The notes below the pieces were generated by a model that did not search any database, had not been told where the DNA came from, and saw only the letters and a program-made list of their open reading frames with translations. Both the position numbers and the translations under genes were made by a program. A stretch of 64,000 bases of DNA. Source: Hyphomonadaceae bacterium. GTDB lineage: Bacteria; Pseudomonadota; Alphaproteobacteria; Caulobacterales; Aquidulcibacteraceae. The stretch covers positions 1-64,000 of the forward strand of contig JAEUMP010000006.1 of NCBI GenBank assembly GCA_016791445.1. Direction: 5' to 3'. Of the stretch, positions 63,212 to 64,000 are shown in pieces (within the stretch, counting starts at the first letter, position 1; each line of letters begins with the position of its first letter).

Positions 63212-64000
63212 ATGAAATCACTTTCTCGACGCGCAGCGCTTGAGCAGAGCATCGGCAGCGTTCTTGTCGCGCTGCTTGCCGGCGGATCGTTCGCACGCGC
63301 GCAATCATCGCTGCAATACGAGTACGACGAACTCGGTCGCTTGAAAAAAGTCACTTATCCGAGCGGCGCGGTGACGACCTACGCCTACGACGCCGCGGGC
63401 AATCGCACGACGGTGACGCCGCCGACGCTCCCCACAGGGACACTTGGTGCAAGTCCAGGCTCCATCACGATCGGCGCGTCCTCCACGCTGACGTGGACGG
63501 CGTCGAACGCAACGAGTGCGTCCATCAACAATGGCGTCGGCAGCGTCTCGCCCACCGGCGGCTCGGTGTCGGTGTCGCCCTCCGCCACGACCACCTACAC
63601 GCTCACGCTTACGGGCCCCGGAGGTTCGGCTGCGAGCTCGCCGCAAACGACGGTGACCGTGACGCCGCCGCCCGCCCCCACCGGCACATTCACGGCGTCG
63701 CCGACATCGATTTCTCCGGGCGGTTCGTCCACGCTCAGCTGGACCAGTGCGAACGCAACGAGCGCGTCCATCGACAACGGAATTGGCAGTGTCACGCCGG
63801 TCTCGGGCGGATCGGTGTCTGTCTCTCCATCCGCCACCACAACCTACACGCTGACGCTCGCCGGCGCGGGCGGCACGATCACAAAGCAAGCGACGGTGAC
63901 GGTTGCGCCGCCCGTCTTCTCCGCCACCATCGCCGTGACGGGCTCAGGCCCCGTCAATCTGCGGACGCTCGCCAACAGCAATGGCTATAACGGCGCCATG
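63212..64000 (+). CDS. Second RHS/Ig-like surface protein (runs off right edge)
   Basis: 263 codons are visible from ATG 63212 (GGTGGGCGGGAC upstream). Signal peptide with LAGGSFARAQ, cleavage near residue 30. Then one YD repeat unit (YEYDELGRLKKVTYPSG, YAYDAAGNRTTVT), followed by two tandem ~80-residue Ig-like domains. Both Ig-like units share the pattern SSTLxWTxxNATSASIxNGxG and SVSVSPSATTTYTLTL. These domains are usual stalks in secreted adhesins. The gene is divergent from the large RHS gene, sharing a 144-base promoter gap. The C-terminal function is outside the window. Confidence 0.75.
   Translation, partial: MKSLSRRAALEQSIGSVLVALLAGGSFARAQSSLQYEYDELGRLKKVTYPSGAVTTYAYDAAGNRTTVTPPTLPTGTLGASPGSITIGASSTLTWTASNATSASINNGVGSVSPTGGSVSVSPSATTTYTLTLTGPGGSAASSPQTTVTVTPPPAPTGTFTASPTSISPGGSSTLSWTSANATSASIDNGIGSVTPVSGGSVSVSPSATTTYTLTLAGAGGTITKQATVTVAPPVFSATIAVTGSGPVNLRTLANSNGYNGAM

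Noticed and set aside
1..64000. CRISPR arrays, rRNA, tRNA and complete insertion sequences
   Set aside because: No regularly spaced repeats, no rRNA or tRNA signatures and no transposase genes were seen in either strand.

Overview
The window is high-GC bacterial DNA that reads as an alphaproteobacterium, most likely Caulobacterales or a close relative. The reasons are a direct-repeat LexA box of the GTTC-N7-GTTC type ahead of an imuA-imuB-dnaE2 cassette, a large TonB-dependent receptor inside a sugar-polymer locus, a prkA-yeaH-spoVR operon, tamA-tamB, and intergenic palindromes of the kind found in many alphaproteobacterial genomes. The assignment rests on gene content and motifs, not on a search. 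Genes are tightly packed, and several convergent pairs share stop-codon bases.

Layout. 1-8030: the edge of a secreted protein, a UDP-glucuronate-type epimerase, a membrane alpha/beta hydrolase, an M28 peptidase lipoprotein, small hypothetical proteins, repeats and an AsmA-family protein. 8409-13380: prkA-yeaH-spoVR, a stress and stationary-phase kinase module, facing an aldose epimerase. 14334-20164: tamA-tamB, outer-membrane assembly. 20193-28860: GST, a PLP aminotransferase, an ATP-grasp/alpha-E plus transglutaminase pair, and a divergent pair probably linked to surface polysaccharide (a large GT-B-like protein and a pyruvyl transferase). 28899-29420: a MaoC-type hydratase.

29512-43175 is a complete-looking pectin/polygalacturonate locus: two exported pectate lyases, a Tat-exported carboxylesterase, a TonB receptor, a hexuronate-type MFS transporter, KduI, KduD, a KDG kinase, a FAH-fold 2-keto acid enzyme and a LacI-family repressor. 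I found six copies of a palindromic operator (core TGACACCGGTGTCA), all in promoter gaps of this locus. They predict one regulon, including autoregulation. Polymer cleaved outside the cell or in the periplasm would yield unsaturated uronates that pass through KduI and KduD to 2-keto-3-deoxygluconate and then KdgK. The KDPG aldolase is not in the window.

43335-48803: the SOS-controlled mutagenesis cassette imuA-imuB-dnaE2. 48817-54371: a fatty-acid or acyl-CoA degradation cluster with an SDR, two acyl-CoA dehydrogenases that look like an alpha/beta pair, a thiolase and an enoyl-CoA hydratase. 54377-57207: cysD-cysNC for sulfate activation. 57208-64000: a gene-poor, partly AT-richer zone leading to a secreted RHS-repeat protein. 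Its 200-residue low-GC tip carries an exact HxH-x7-S-x2-D JAMM-type motif, and a small exported protein follows directly downstream. A second RHS/Ig-like surface protein diverges from it and runs off the right edge. The RHS toxin-like tip with its neighbour and the pectin regulon are the two most interesting items.
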